Assembly: GCF_024733845.1 (NCBI RefSeq)
Contig: NZ_JANRHG010000004.1
Location: 62,001 to 126,000 of the forward strand
DNA length: 64,000 bases
Direction of reading: 5' to 3'
Source of the DNA: Neomoorella sulfitireducens
GTDB taxonomy: Bacteria > Bacillota > DSM-521 > Neomoorellales > Neomoorellaceae
Below, one piece after another: positions 25,823 to 34,308 of this stretch; positions within the stretch are counted from its first letter, which is position 1; each line of letters opens with the position of its first letter. The notes beneath the pieces are model-generated. The model worked only from the letters and a program-made list of their open reading frames with translations. It was not told where the DNA came from and searched no databases. A program made the translations under genes and the position numbers.

Positions 25823-26152
25823 CTATACTTTCCGGTGGAACTGGTAGCCACAATACCAGTTTTTCTTTTGCCAGCAAGGACGCGCCCCTTCATGTGGCTC
25901 TTTTAGAGGGGTGCTTATACATTTGCCGTCCTGCCAGCAAGGGTAAAAGGCGAGGCAATTGGGGAGGTTTGCGAGCCGGCAGTGCTTGCCCTCAAGAAGG
26001 CGTTTAATAAACATTAAACGCTGTAAATCTAGTTCCGAATAGCAACGCCGGCCGTTTTTCCTCGTGGGAACAACCAGTCCCTTTCGTTCCCAGCGACGCA
26101 GGCGTTGGGGGGAAATATCTAAGACCTGGATAACCATACCGATGGGATACAC
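25823..26152 (-). CDS. Cys-rich MerR-like regulator (short type)
   Basis: A 109-residue protein. The MerR winged helix (IGMVIQVLDISPQRLRRWERKGLVVPTRKNGRR) is followed by a Cys-rich tail: LAFYPCW, then C, then PCWQKKNWYC. No standard effector domain is present; the spaced Cys/Trp residues could bind a metal or Fe-S cluster. It is the first gene upstream of the HdrCB-HdrA-reductase genes on the same strand, about 80 bases before them, so it may regulate them. A truncated close relative lies at 43137-43285. Confidence 0.8.
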   Translation of the reverse strand: MYPIGMVIQVLDISPQRLRRWERKGLVVPTRKNGRRCYSELDLQRLMFIKRLLEGKHCRLANLPNCLAFYPCWQDGKCISTPLKEPHEGARPCWQKKNWYCGYQFHRKV

Positions 26153-26373
26153 CGGCCTTCTTCGCCCCGCTTACTATTGAACTTACTTATATCATATTTG
26201 TTGAACAAACTCATGTCAATAAACATATAAAAAATCTTACAACAAAGTTATTTAGATATAGCAAAATTATGTTTTCAATAGGAGAAAAACGATACTTGAT
26301 CTGGGATGATAAGTTAACGTAAAATAAAGCTGCCAATAATTTATAACCTGATTGTTAAGCGAGGCGGCTTTTA

Positions 26374-26757
26374 ATGCCTGAACAAATGTTATATACCATC
26401 AGCGTGGTCGCTGATTTACTGGGCATACAGCCGGGCACCCTGCGGGTCTGGGAAAGGCATAAACTCATCCAGCCCGCACGCAAGAACGGGCGGCGCCTTT
26501 ACTCAAATAATGACTTGAAACGGCTGCGCTTCATTCAAAAGCTCATCGATAAAGGCTTTAATTTAAACTCCATCAAACACTACCTGGCCTTTTATCCCTG
26601 CTGGTTATACGAGGACTGCCCGGCCTGCTCCCGGAAGACTGAACGCATAGGGTGCGCCAAGCCATGCTGGAAGGAGGAAGGGACTTACTGCCAGATCTCC
26701 TTTGACGATCCCTCCCTTTGTAATACATGCCCCCATAGAAGCCGGGAAATAAAGTAA
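26374..26757 (+). CDS. Cys-rich MerR-like regulator (long type)
   Basis: A 127-residue protein: MerR helix-turn-helix (TISVVADLLGIQPGTLRVWERHKLI), dimer helix, then a tail with nine to ten cysteines (LAFYPCWLYEDCPAC, GCAKPCWKEEGTYC, LCNTCPHR). The PCW motif appears twice. It is nearly identical to the gene at 42539-42922 and related to the shorter gene at 25823-26152, from which it diverges. It lies upstream of the cobalamin riboswitch and nrdD on the same strand. The sensed signal is unknown; the Cys pattern suggests metal, redox or Fe-S sensing. Confidence 0.8.
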   Translation: MPEQMLYTISVVADLLGIQPGTLRVWERHKLIQPARKNGRRLYSNNDLKRLRFIQKLIDKGFNLNSIKHYLAFYPCWLYEDCPACSRKTERIGCAKPCWKEEGTYCQISFDDPSLCNTCPHRSREIK

Positions 26758-26872
26758 TTCCAACAGGAAAAAATAGCCCCTGGTGAATAAAAACCGTTAT
26801 TGACCAGTGGGGGATAATTATAAAGGCAGGAATTTGCCTCTTCTTTGTCGAACATTACCAGAAAACGATTCT

Positions 26873-27010
26873 CGCGGGTGCCAGGGAAGCCGGTGCAAGT
26901 CCGGCGCGGTGCCGCCACTGTGAGGGGGAGTACCTGCTAGAGGAGCCACTGGGGTCTAAACCCGGGAAGGCAGCAGGGAGCGTTGAACCCGAGCCAGGAG
27001 ACCTGCCCGT
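26873..27010 (+). promoter_or_regulatory. Cobalamin (AdoCbl) riboswitch upstream of nrdD
   Basis: It carries the diagnostic blocks of the cobalamin aptamer: GGGAAGCCGGTGCAAGTCC followed by GCCGCCACTGTGA, and the B12 box GAACCCGAGCCAGGAGACC at 26985-27003. The kissing-loop strand follows. It would repress nrdDG when adenosylcobalamin is plentiful, which suits an organism that also has a B12-dependent class II reductase elsewhere (inferred, not seen here). Confidence 0.95.
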
Positions 27011-27063
27011 GGGATTTCACCGTTAAACCACGGCCATGGTGAAGGTGAGGTAAAGGGAGAATT

Positions 27064-27098
27064 TACCCCAGCTACGCAGGCGTGGTTGGGGTTTTTAA
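27064..27098 (+). terminator. Riboswitch terminator before nrdD
   Basis: ACCCCAGC pairs with the GGTTGGGGT region around a short stem loop, followed by TTTTTAA. It lies between the cobalamin aptamer and nrdD, so ligand binding probably causes premature termination. Confidence 0.8.
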
Positions 27099-27131
27099 TT
27101 CAGGCAGGCGAAAGGAGATTAAAATTTTATC

Positions 27132-29216
27132 ATGATACCCAGGAAGATCATCAAGCGCGACGGCCGGGTAGTAGACTTTGACGAGGAAAGGATTATCAAT
27201 GCTATTTACAAAGCGGCCCTGGCTGTCGGGGGCCAGGACCGCAGCCTGGCCAGCCGGCTGGCCAACCAGGTGACGGCCCTTCTAGCGGAAAAATTTGTCG
27301 ACAGGCTGCCTACCGTCGAAGACGTGCAGGACCTGGTGGAAAAAGTATTGATTGAGAATGGCCATGCCCGGACGGCCAAGGCCTATATCCTTTACCGGCA
27401 ACAACATGCGGAATGGCGGGATTTCCGCCACCTCCTGGTCAACGTGCAGGAAATGGTCCAGGGCTACCTTGACGGCCAGGACTGGCGGATTAATGAGAAC
27501 AGCAACATGAATTATTCCCTCCAGGGCCTCAACAACCATATTATTGCTGCCGTCAGTTCCAGGTACTGGCTGGAAAAGGTCTACCCGCTGGCCATCCGCG
27601 AGGCCCATGAAAGGGGCGATATCCATATCCACGACCTGGGGTTGCTGGCGCCCTATTGCTGTGGCTGGGACCTGGCCGATCTGCTGGAAAGCGGCTTTGC
27701 CGGCGTGGGGCAAAAGGTGGAAAGCGCGCCGCCCCGGCATTTTCGTACGGCCCTGGGGCAGATAGCCAATTTCTTTTATACCCTGCAGGGAGAAGCCGCC
27801 GGCGCCCAGGCCTTTTCCAATTTTGATACTTATCTAGCTCCCTTTATCCGTTACGACGGCCTGGACTATCGAGAAGTAAAGCAGGCCCTGCAGGAGTTTA
27901 TCTTTAACCTCAATGTGCCCACCAGGGTGGGCTTCCAGACGCCCTTTGTCAACCTGACCATGGATGTGGTTGTACCCCAGGTTTTAGCTAGCGAGCCGGT
28001 GATCATCGGCGGTGAGCGGCGCGGGGAATGCTACGGCGACTTCCAGCAGGAGATGGACTGGCTGAATATGGCCTTCTGCGAAGTGATGATGGAGGGAGAT
28101 GCCCGGGGGCGCATTTTTACCTTCCCCATACCCACGTACAACATCACGCCTGATTTTCCCTGGGAAAACCCGGTGGCAGAAAGGATCATGGCCATGACGG
28201 CCAAATACGGCATCCCCTACTTCGCCAACTTTATTAACTCCGATTTAAAGCCCGAGGACGTCCGCAGCATGTGCTGCCGCCTGCGCCTGGATAACCGGGA
28301 ACTGAAGAAACGCGGCGGCGGCCTTTTCGGCGCCAATCCCTTAACGGGGTCTATAGGCGTGGTGACCATAAATTTGCCGCGCCTGGGTTACCTTTCCGCA
28401 ACTAAAGAAGAATTCTTCAGCGGCTTAAAGGGCAGGATGGACCTGGCCAAAGAGAGCCTGCGCCTAAAACGCAACATCCTGGAGAAGCTGACGGAGCAGG
28501 GGCTTTATCCCTATTCCCGGTTCTATTTACGCGGGGTAAAGGAGCGTTTCGGCAAGTACTGGGAGAACCATTTTAATACCATTGGTATCGTGGGCATGCA
28601 TGAGGCCCTCTTGAACTTCCTGGGGAAAGGTATCGACACCCGCGAGGGAAGGGGCCTGGCTTTAGAAATACTGGACTTCATGCGCTCTGTCCTGGCTACC
28701 TACCAGGTAGAGACCGGCCAGCTTTTCAACCTGGAAGCCACGCCGGCGGAAGGTACTTCTTACCGCCTGGCCCGGCTGGACAGGCGCTTTTATCCTGATA
28801 TTATCACTTCCGGGAGCGACGAGCCGTACTATACCAATTCCACCCACTTGCCGGTCGGCTACACCGACGACGTTTTTACCGCCCTGGAGCACCAGGACGA
28901 GCTGCAGTTGAAATACACCGGCGGCACGGTCTTCCACGCCTACCTGGGGGAAAGGGTGACTGATACAGCAACCTGCCGGCGTTTCCTGCAGACGGTGATG
29001 CATAATTTCCGCCTGCCGTATTTCACCATTACGCCTACCTTCAGCATCTGCCCCGAGCACGGCTATCTATCCGGCGAGCAGTGGACGTGCCCGGAATGCG
29101 GCCGTGAGACGGAGGTCTGGAGCCGGATCGTCGGCTATTACCGGCCGGTAAAGAACTGGAACAAGGGGAAGCAGGAGGAGTTCCGGGAGCGGCGAGGCTT
29201 CCGTCCTGTAGCCTGA
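27132..29216 (+). CDS. nrdD: Anaerobic (class III) ribonucleoside-triphosphate reductase
   Basis: A 694-residue enzyme making dNTPs anaerobically with a glycyl radical. An ATP-cone allosteric domain occupies residues 1-90 (IIKRDGRVVDFDEERIINAIYKAA). The barrel includes NFINSDLKPEDVRSMCCRLR and TGSIGVVTINLPRLGYL. The C-terminus has a zinc site (CPEHGYLSGEQWTCPECG) and the radical loop RIVGYYRP with Gly668. It is activated by NrdG, encoded 42 bases downstream, and controlled by a cobalamin riboswitch. A deleted copy of the nrdDG region lies at 39240-39456. Confidence 0.97.
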   Translation: MIPRKIIKRDGRVVDFDEERIINAIYKAALAVGGQDRSLASRLANQVTALLAEKFVDRLPTVEDVQDLVEKVLIENGHARTAKAYILYRQQHAEWRDFRHLLVNVQEMVQGYLDGQDWRINENSNMNYSLQGLNNHIIAAVSSRYWLEKVYPLAIREAHERGDIHIHDLGLLAPYCCGWDLADLLESGFAGVGQKVESAPPRHFRTALGQIANFFYTLQGEAAGAQAFSNFDTYLAPFIRYDGLDYREVKQALQEFIFNLNVPTRVGFQTPFVNLTMDVVVPQVLASEPVIIGGERRGECYGDFQQEMDWLNMAFCEVMMEGDARGRIFTFPIPTYNITPDFPWENPVAERIMAMTAKYGIPYFANFINSDLKPEDVRSMCCRLRLDNRELKKRGGGLFGANPLTGSIGVVTINLPRLGYLSATKEEFFSGLKGRMDLAKESLRLKRNILEKLTEQGLYPYSRFYLRGVKERFGKYWENHFNTIGIVGMHEALLNFLGKGIDTREGRGLALEILDFMRSVLATYQVETGQLFNLEATPAEGTSYRLARLDRRFYPDIITSGSDEPYYTNSTHLPVGYTDDVFTALEHQDELQLKYTGGTVFHAYLGERVTDTATCRRFLQTVMHNFRLPYFTITPTFSICPEHGYLSGEQWTCPECGRETEVWSRIVGYYRPVKNWNKGKQEEFRERRGFRPVA

Positions 29217-29258
29217 CGGGACGGGCAAACAGGCAGGGAGGAAAATCTTTTTTAGGAA

Positions 29259-29963
29259 GTGATCCCCATTACCATTAGAGGTATCCGGTTAATTAGCCTG
29301 GTGGATTTCCCCGGAGAGGTCTGCACCACCGTCTTTTACGGCGGCTGCAATTTTCGCTGTCCCTGGTGTCACAATGCCGATCTGGTGTTACGGCCTGACA
29401 CCCTGCCGGCACTCGAACCCGGCGAGGTTTTAGAGTTGTTGCTCCGGCGCAGCTCCTGGGTGCAGGCCGTTTGTATAACCGGCGGGGAGCCGACCCTGGC
29501 ACCGGGACTGGAGGCATTCATCCGCTCCTTGAAATCTCACGGCTTCAAGGTCAAGCTGGATACCAACGGCACGCGTCCGGGGATTCTGGCCGGGTTGCTG
29601 GCCGCCGGCCTTTTGGACTACGTGGCCATGGACGTAAAAGGACCGCCGGAAAAGTACGGCCTTTTAACCGGTACCAGGGTCGAGCCGGAACCCATCAAGG
29701 AAAGCATCGCCCTCATTAAAAACAGCCGGGTCTCTTACGAATTTCGCACTACGGCGGTTCCCAGCCTTTTGCTGGCGGAGGATTTCCCGGCCATAGGGCA
29801 AATGCTTTGCGGAGCCAGGCGTTACGTACTCCAGCAGTACCGTCCCGCCGGGACATTGGTGGATGGCAGTTTCCAGAAAGCAATTCCTTATCCTGAGGCG
29901 ACATTGTATAAAATCGCCCGAGAATTGCAGCCTTTTTTAACTGAAATCGATGTCAGGGTTTGA
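29259..29963 (+). CDS. nrdG: Anaerobic ribonucleotide reductase activating enzyme (radical SAM)
   Basis: A 234-residue radical SAM protein. The cluster motif CNFRCPWC is at about residue 32, the GGEPTLAPGLEAF SAM-binding motif at about 74, and TNGTRPG follows. It generates the glycyl radical on NrdD. The GTG start follows AGGA. The last 50 codons and the terminator are repeated almost exactly at 39299-39525. Confidence 0.93.
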   Translation: MIPITIRGIRLISLVDFPGEVCTTVFYGGCNFRCPWCHNADLVLRPDTLPALEPGEVLELLLRRSSWVQAVCITGGEPTLAPGLEAFIRSLKSHGFKVKLDTNGTRPGILAGLLAAGLLDYVAMDVKGPPEKYGLLTGTRVEPEPIKESIALIKNSRVSYEFRTTAVPSLLLAEDFPAIGQMLCGARRYVLQQYRPAGTLVDGSFQKAIPYPEATLYKIARELQPFLTEIDVRV

Positions 29964-30035
29964 GGATAGATTGGTGGTGCCGTAAGGTTCAGGGAACCTT
30001 TGGAGCTTGTTCAAAAGGTCCCTGGACCACTTTTA
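29815..30035 (+). repeat. Repeat copy A: nrdG 3' end plus terminator
   Basis: About 220 bases covering the end of nrdG and the following hairpin match 39299-39525 with only scattered substitutions, including in the non-coding part. It marks one edge of the duplicated locus. Confidence 0.9.
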
Positions 30036-30036
30036 T
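29987..30036 (+). terminator. Terminator after nrdG
   Basis: CAGGGAACCTTT pairs with AAAGGTCCCTG (one bulged base) around a 12-base loop, followed by GACCACTTTTATT. The same structure recurs at 39481-39530. Confidence 0.7.
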
Positions 30037-30222
30037 TATAGCCTTTCTGGCTGATCCGGACGCTGTCCACCCGGCTTATATCAGCCGTTACCTGTTCGGA
30101 GACGCCTTCTCCCACGTGCCCGACTTGATTAAACGGCTTATTCTTACGGGGGAGCGGCCAGGTGTCTCCTGGTTAAAGGGGCCGTCGATTATATAGTAAA
30201 AGACGGAATTATCCTCGAGGCA
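30037..30222 (+). pseudogene. Fragment of a YjeF-type kinase gene
   Basis: This stretch matches the middle of the intact kinase gene at 41301-42179: IAFLADPDAVHPAYI, then LVKGAVDYIV with a frame change between. It has no start, and the ends of the gene are missing. With the yedE fragment at 31159 it shows that this locus once carried the genes now intact only at 39.6-42.4 kb. Confidence 0.85.
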
Positions 30223-30257
30223 ACACCCTTGTGGGGTACACATTGATATCTAAAATA

Positions 30258-30285
30258 TTGACATATGACCGTATAGAGTTATAAT
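30258..30285 (+). promoter_or_regulatory. SigA-type promoter for the Mrp ATPase gene
   Basis: TTGACA (30258-30263) and TATAAT (30280-30285) are spaced by 16 bases, 20 bases upstream of the TTG start. Confidence 0.75.
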
Positions 30286-30304
30286 TATTACGAGGTGAAA
30301 AACA

Positions 30305-31138
30305 TTGGCTAAAGAAGCTTGCGAAACCTGTAATCCGGAAACCTGCAACTCTACAACCTGCGAGGCCAAAAAACCGGGCTTCATTCCACCCCATGAACTA
30401 AGCAACATCAAACACGTGGTCGGTATCATGAGCGGGAAAGGCGGCGTCGGTAAGTCATCGGTAACGGCCCTGCTGGCGGTAGCTCTGCAACAAGATGGTT
30501 ACGAGGTAGGCATTCTTGATGCCGACATTACCGGTCCCAGCATTCCCAGGATGTTCGGAGTTCGTCGTCCCCCGGAGAGCGCCGTCAATGGCATAATCGC
30601 GCCTCAGAGTAGCGGTGGTACCCGCATTATGTCCCTTAACCTGTTGTTGCCCCATGAAGATGACCCGGTAATATGGCGGGGTCCTTTAATCGGCGGGGCT
30701 GTTAAGCAATTCTGGACCGATGTAATCTGGGGCGATCTGGATTATCTGCTGGTAGATCTGCCTCCCGGGACAGGAGACGCCCCCCTGACGGTACTCCAGT
30801 CATTACCCCTGGATGGCCTGATTATTGTCAGTTCACCCCAGGAACTGGCGCGGATGGTGGTCCGTAAAGCTGTAAAGATGGCTGGAATTATGAACGTTAA
30901 GATATTGGGCATGGTTGAAAATATGAGCTATGCCGTTTGCCCGGAATGCGGCAAGGAGATATATATCTTTGGTCCCAGTCGCGCTGCGGAAGCGGTGGCA
31001 GAAGCCGGTATTCCCTTGCTGGGAACCTTGCCCCTGGACCCGGAACTGACGGCCTTGTGCGACAAAGGCCAGGTTGAAAATTACCGCGGGCCCTTACTGG
31101 AAAGGGCAAAAAGTTTTGCCGGTAAGATAACGGGGTGA
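30305..31138 (+). CDS. Mrp/NBP35-family iron-sulfur carrier ATPase
   Basis: A 277-residue P-loop ATPase. A Cys-rich N-terminus (CETCNPETCNSTTC) precedes the deviant Walker A SGKGGVGKSS (about 41), with DADITGPSIPRMFG, DLPPGTGDAPLTV and a C-terminal CPECG that can bridge an Fe-S cluster in the dimer. These proteins load Fe-S clusters on target enzymes. It starts at TTG behind GAGGTG. It sits between two pseudogene fragments, apparently an insertion or survivor within a decayed locus. Confidence 0.9.
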   Translation: MAKEACETCNPETCNSTTCEAKKPGFIPPHELSNIKHVVGIMSGKGGVGKSSVTALLAVALQQDGYEVGILDADITGPSIPRMFGVRRPPESAVNGIIAPQSSGGTRIMSLNLLLPHEDDPVIWRGPLIGGAVKQFWTDVIWGDLDYLLVDLPPGTGDAPLTVLQSLPLDGLIIVSSPQELARMVVRKAVKMAGIMNVKILGMVENMSYAVCPECGKEIYIFGPSRAAEAVAEAGIPLLGTLPLDPELTALCDKGQVENYRGPLLERAKSFAGKITG

Positions 31139-31158
31139 GATCGAAAAGTCGTGTGTCC

Positions 31159-31284
31159 CGGTGTCTTGAGTTAGTATCGGAGAGATATTTTTTAGTGACC
31201 ATAGCGGCCTTCTTTGCCGGGTCGCTGGTAGCTAACACGATCTTCGGCAAATTAAATCGGTTTACAGGCCGGCCTGCGGCCTGA
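31159..31284 (+). pseudogene. Fragment of a YedE-type transporter gene
   Basis: The reading frame RCLELVSERYFLVTIAAFF, then GSLVANTIFGKL and GRPAA, aligns with DLFLVKDTYLFSGIAAFF, GALLVNAIIGKI and GQPAA of the intact yedE-type gene at 39662-40723. It ends in TGA. Only about 40 codons remain. Confidence 0.75.
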
Positions 31285-31296
31285 ACTATTTGTACC

Positions 31297-31329
31297 AAAA
31301 AGCCATCTGCGTAAGAACAGATGGCTTTT
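31297..31329. terminator. Terminator for hrb (minus strand)
   Basis: AAAAGCCATCTG pairs with CAGATGGCTTTT around a nine-base loop, symmetrical enough to work in both directions. It ends the hrb transcript. Confidence 0.85.
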
Positions 31330-31348
31330 GCTAATCCAGGGAGCGTAA

Positions 31349-32038
31349 TCAAATTTTCTCGAAGGCTTCTTTACCGGCGCCGCAGATGGGGCAGGTCCAT
31401 TCGTCCGGCAGGTCCTCAAAGGGTGTACCCGGAGCAATGTCGTGTTCCGGATCACCCTGGGCCGGGTCATAGATAAAATTGCAGATAGTGCACCGGTATC
31501 TGGGAGCAGTGACTGACGTCCCGGCTTCCGCTTCGGCGGCTGCAAAGGTTGGTGCCGTTTTCGGGGTCGTGCCGCGTTTTACCTGATGGTAATAGGCATA
31601 AGTCATGGGATCACCCTGGCGCAAGACGGCGGCGTCCTTTAAAGTGCCGATAAATATGCTGTGGGTTCCGGCGTCAACCGTCTGATTTACTTCGGCTTCC
31701 AGGTATGCCAGGGTATGTTCTGCCAGATAAGGCAGCCCCGCCCGGGTTAACTTATAGTTTAAGCCGGCAAACTTGTCTACTTCGCGGCCGGATTTGAAGC
31801 CGAACCGGCCGATAAGAGCGAGGGGTGCATCCTTGGCCAGGACTGATACGGCAAAGTTCCGGCTGGACTGAATAAATTCATGGGTCAGGTTTTGCTTGTT
31901 GATGCTGACGGCAACCGTCGGCGGTGCCGAGGAAATCTGAAAGACGGTATTGGCAACCTGGCCGTTTAAGCGGGCGCCTGTTTTAGCTGAGACGACATAG
32001 AGCCCGTAAGAAATGGTGTGCAGGGCTTTGGGGTCCAT
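31349..32038 (-). CDS. hrb: High-molecular-weight rubredoxin (flavin reductase-rubredoxin fusion)
   Basis: A 229-residue protein. Residues 1-150 are a flavin-reductase-like FMN domain ([16 protein letters not shown]...[15 protein letters not shown]); after an Ala/Thr-rich linker a rubredoxin domain follows ([16 protein letters not shown], then [14 protein letters not shown]). In M. thermoacetica Hrb passes electrons from NADH to FprA. Its gene directly follows fprA, as here. The second ATG is preferred, seven bases from GGGAGG. Confidence 0.92.
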   Translation of the reverse strand: MDPKALHTISYGLYVVSAKTGARLNGQVANTVFQISSAPPTVAVSINKQNLTHEFIQSSRNFAVSVLAKDAPLALIGRFGFKSGREVDKFAGLNYKLTRAGLPYLAEHTLAYLEAEVNQTVDAGTHSIFIGTLKDAAVLRQGDPMTYAYYHQVKRGTTPKTAPTFAAAEAEAGTSVTAPRYRCTICNFIYDPAQGDPEHDIAPGTPFEDLPDEWTCPICGAGKEAFEKI

Positions 32039-32136
32039 CATTATCCCTCCCGGTCAGCTAATAATTTACGGCAGCAGCCACCTATGGGGTACCAAACCCC
32101 ATAATTAGTTCCGATTACGTCTGGCGGGTATGGAAT

Positions 32137-33336
32137 TTAATTTGTTATGCGGGAAGCAATTTCCTGGCCCAGGTTATAGCAATGCTGCAGGTGGCTCTCT
32201 TTAGGCACCCATTTCACCGTGGGGCCGGGTTCGACAAAGAGTTCGATTTTGGCGGCCTTAAGGCGTTCCTCCAGGATTTTCTGGGCGCCGCCGCCCCAGC
32301 CGTAGGCCCCGAAGGCCAGGCCGGTCTTGTTTTTCGGCCTTAAGCCTACCAGGTCATCCAGGAGGGGAGAAACTACCGGCAGGATGTCGTTGTTGATTGT
32401 CGGTGAGCCTACCAGGATGGCCCGGGCATCGAGGATTTCTTTGATGATATCGTTGCGGTCGGATACGGAAAGCTTGAAGAGCTTGACCTCGCATCCACCT
32501 GCCACCAGGCCGTCCATAAGGGCGCGGGCCATTTTTTCCGTACTAAGCCACATGGTATCATAGGCAATAACAGCCTTCGCCGTACCTTTACCTTCAGCCC
32601 AGCGGGCATAGGCTTCTATGATCCTCTGGGGATCCCGACGCCAGATAATGCCATGGCTGGGAGCAATAGTCTTAACGGCCAGGTTCATCTTCTGGATTTC
32701 TTCCAGCTTTTTAGTAATCAGGCTGCTGAAAGGCATGAGAATGTTGGCATAGTATTTGGCCGCTTCGTCCATGACTATTCCTATATCAACTTGGTCGTCA
32801 AACCGGACGCTGGTAGCGATATGCTGACCAAAGGCATCATTGGGCATGAGCAGGGCATCTTCGGGAACATACGTAAACATGCTGTCGGGCCAGTGGAGCA
32901 TGGGTGCTTCAATAAATGTCAGAGAACGTTTACCAAGTTTGATGCTGGTTCCGGTTTTGACGATGGTATACTGGAAGTCAAGATGTGGATAATGATCCTT
33001 TAGGCTTTCGTAACCGCGCTGGGTACAGAGGACGTGGGCGTCGGGGCAGAGGTCCATTATGGCCGGGAAGGCGCCGGCGTGGTCGCTTTCGGTATGGTTG
33101 ACCACCAGGTAATTAATTTTAACCGGGTCCTGGATCTGCTTCAGTTTGGCGATCAATTCCTCTTGAAAGGGCTCGTAAACGGTATCCACCAAGGCGGTCT
33201 TTTCATCAACAATATAGTAGGCATTATATGTAGTACCCCGGTGGGTGGAAAAGGCGGGGCCGTGAAAATAGCGGATGTTCCAGTCGATGGCTCCCACCCA
33301 GTAAATACCTTCTGCAATAGTGATTTGCTGGCCCAT
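32137..33336 (-). CDS. fprA: A-type flavoprotein FprA (NO/O2 reductase)
   Basis: A 399-residue flavodiiron protein. The N-terminal beta-lactamase-like domain shows the diiron ligand motif HTESDHAG (about 83), LHWPDSMFTY, NDAFGQH and APSHGIIWR; the C-terminal flavodoxin domain (AVIAYDTMWLSTEKMA, GSPTINND, AFGAYGWGGGA) binds FMN. It reduces NO or O2 with electrons from the adjacent Hrb, protecting strict anaerobes. Same strand as hrb, 98 bases upstream. Confidence 0.96.
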   Translation of the reverse strand: MGQQITIAEGIYWVGAIDWNIRYFHGPAFSTHRGTTYNAYYIVDEKTALVDTVYEPFQEELIAKLKQIQDPVKINYLVVNHTESDHAGAFPAIMDLCPDAHVLCTQRGYESLKDHYPHLDFQYTIVKTGTSIKLGKRSLTFIEAPMLHWPDSMFTYVPEDALLMPNDAFGQHIATSVRFDDQVDIGIVMDEAAKYYANILMPFSSLITKKLEEIQKMNLAVKTIAPSHGIIWRRDPQRIIEAYARWAEGKGTAKAVIAYDTMWLSTEKMARALMDGLVAGGCEVKLFKLSVSDRNDIIKEILDARAILVGSPTINNDILPVVSPLLDDLVGLRPKNKTGLAFGAYGWGGGAQKILEERLKAAKIELFVEPGPTVKWVPKESHLQHCYNLGQEIASRITN

Positions 33337-33473
33337 TGAATTATAATTCTTCCTTTCAGTTGCTATTTTTAAGCAATAATAGGAAACATCTAGTCTTAAG
33401 GCGTCTACTTAATAATTCAACTCAGAACGCATATTTGGTGGGGAGGACTTCAAAGCCCTCCCCCATATATTTC

Positions 33474-34049
33474 TTAATAATTCTCCGCTATCAATTCAAA
33501 GAACGCCTGGGGATGGGCACAAGCCGGGCATACTTCCGGGGCGGTATTGCCTTCATGAATATAACCGCAGTTGCGGCAACGCCAGGTCACCTTTTCTTCC
33601 CGCTTAAAAACGCGATTTTTTTCAATGTTGGCCAGCAGGGCGCGAAAACGTTTTTCATGTCCAATCTCAGCCCGGGCAATGGCCTGGAATACGGAAGCTA
33701 TTTCTTTGAAACCTTCTTCCTCTGCTATACGGGCAAACTCGGGATACATGGTGGTATGTTCGTAATTTTCCCCGTCGGCGCTGGCGGCCAGGTTCAAGGA
33801 AGTAGTTGCGATGGTGCCGGCCGGGAAAGCGGCGCTAATTTCTACTTCGCCGCCCTCCAGGAACTTAAAGATACGCTTGGCGTGTTCTTTTTCGTTGTCG
33901 GCAGTTTCTAAAAAGATAGCGGCAATTTGCTCATAGCCTTCCTTTTTCGCCTGGCTAGCATAGTATGTATAGCGGTTGCGTGCCTGGGACTCGCCGGCAA
34001 AGGCCGTCAGCAGGTTTTTTTCCGTCCGTGTGCCTTTAAGACTGGCCAT
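33474..34049 (-). CDS. rbr: Rubrerythrin
   Basis: A 191-residue peroxidase: a four-helix diiron domain with the ligand motifs ESQARNRY (about 20), [10 protein letters not shown] and the second EXXH pair region ([13 protein letters not shown]), then a C-terminal rubredoxin site ([20 protein letters not shown]). It detoxifies hydrogen peroxide. ATG 34049 has AGGGAG eight bases upstream. It completes the oxygen/NO-stress group with fprA and hrb. Confidence 0.95.
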   Translation of the reverse strand: MASLKGTRTEKNLLTAFAGESQARNRYTYYASQAKKEGYEQIAAIFLETADNEKEHAKRIFKFLEGGEVEISAAFPAGTIATTSLNLAASADGENYEHTTMYPEFARIAEEEGFKEIASVFQAIARAEIGHEKRFRALLANIEKNRVFKREEKVTWRCRNCGYIHEGNTAPEVCPACAHPQAFFELIAENY

Positions 34050-34078
34050 AAAACTCACTCCCTTATTAGTTTTGACTT

Positions 34079-34107
34079 ATTTTAACTTACCAATGTCAGG
34101 AAGTCAA
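34079..34107 (-). promoter_or_regulatory. Promoter of rbr
   Basis: Minus strand TTGACT (34107-34102) and TAAAAT (34084-34079) with a 17-base spacer, about 30 bases before the rubrerythrin start. No clear PerR box is visible. Confidence 0.65.
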
Positions 34108-34308
34108 GGCTGGTGCCGATACAAGGGGATAGGTTTTCTGGGTGTGCAGATTTCTATTGACTTTATGTAAAACAGGATGATCATGGAGGAAACCGGTTGT
34201 TTGTGTCGAAGATTAACGTAGAACTTAGGGCAGATATTTTTCGTCCTGACAAATTATAATGGTGTTGTGGCCTGACCTAAAACAGTCGCGAATGGAGGGC
34301 CGGAAACT

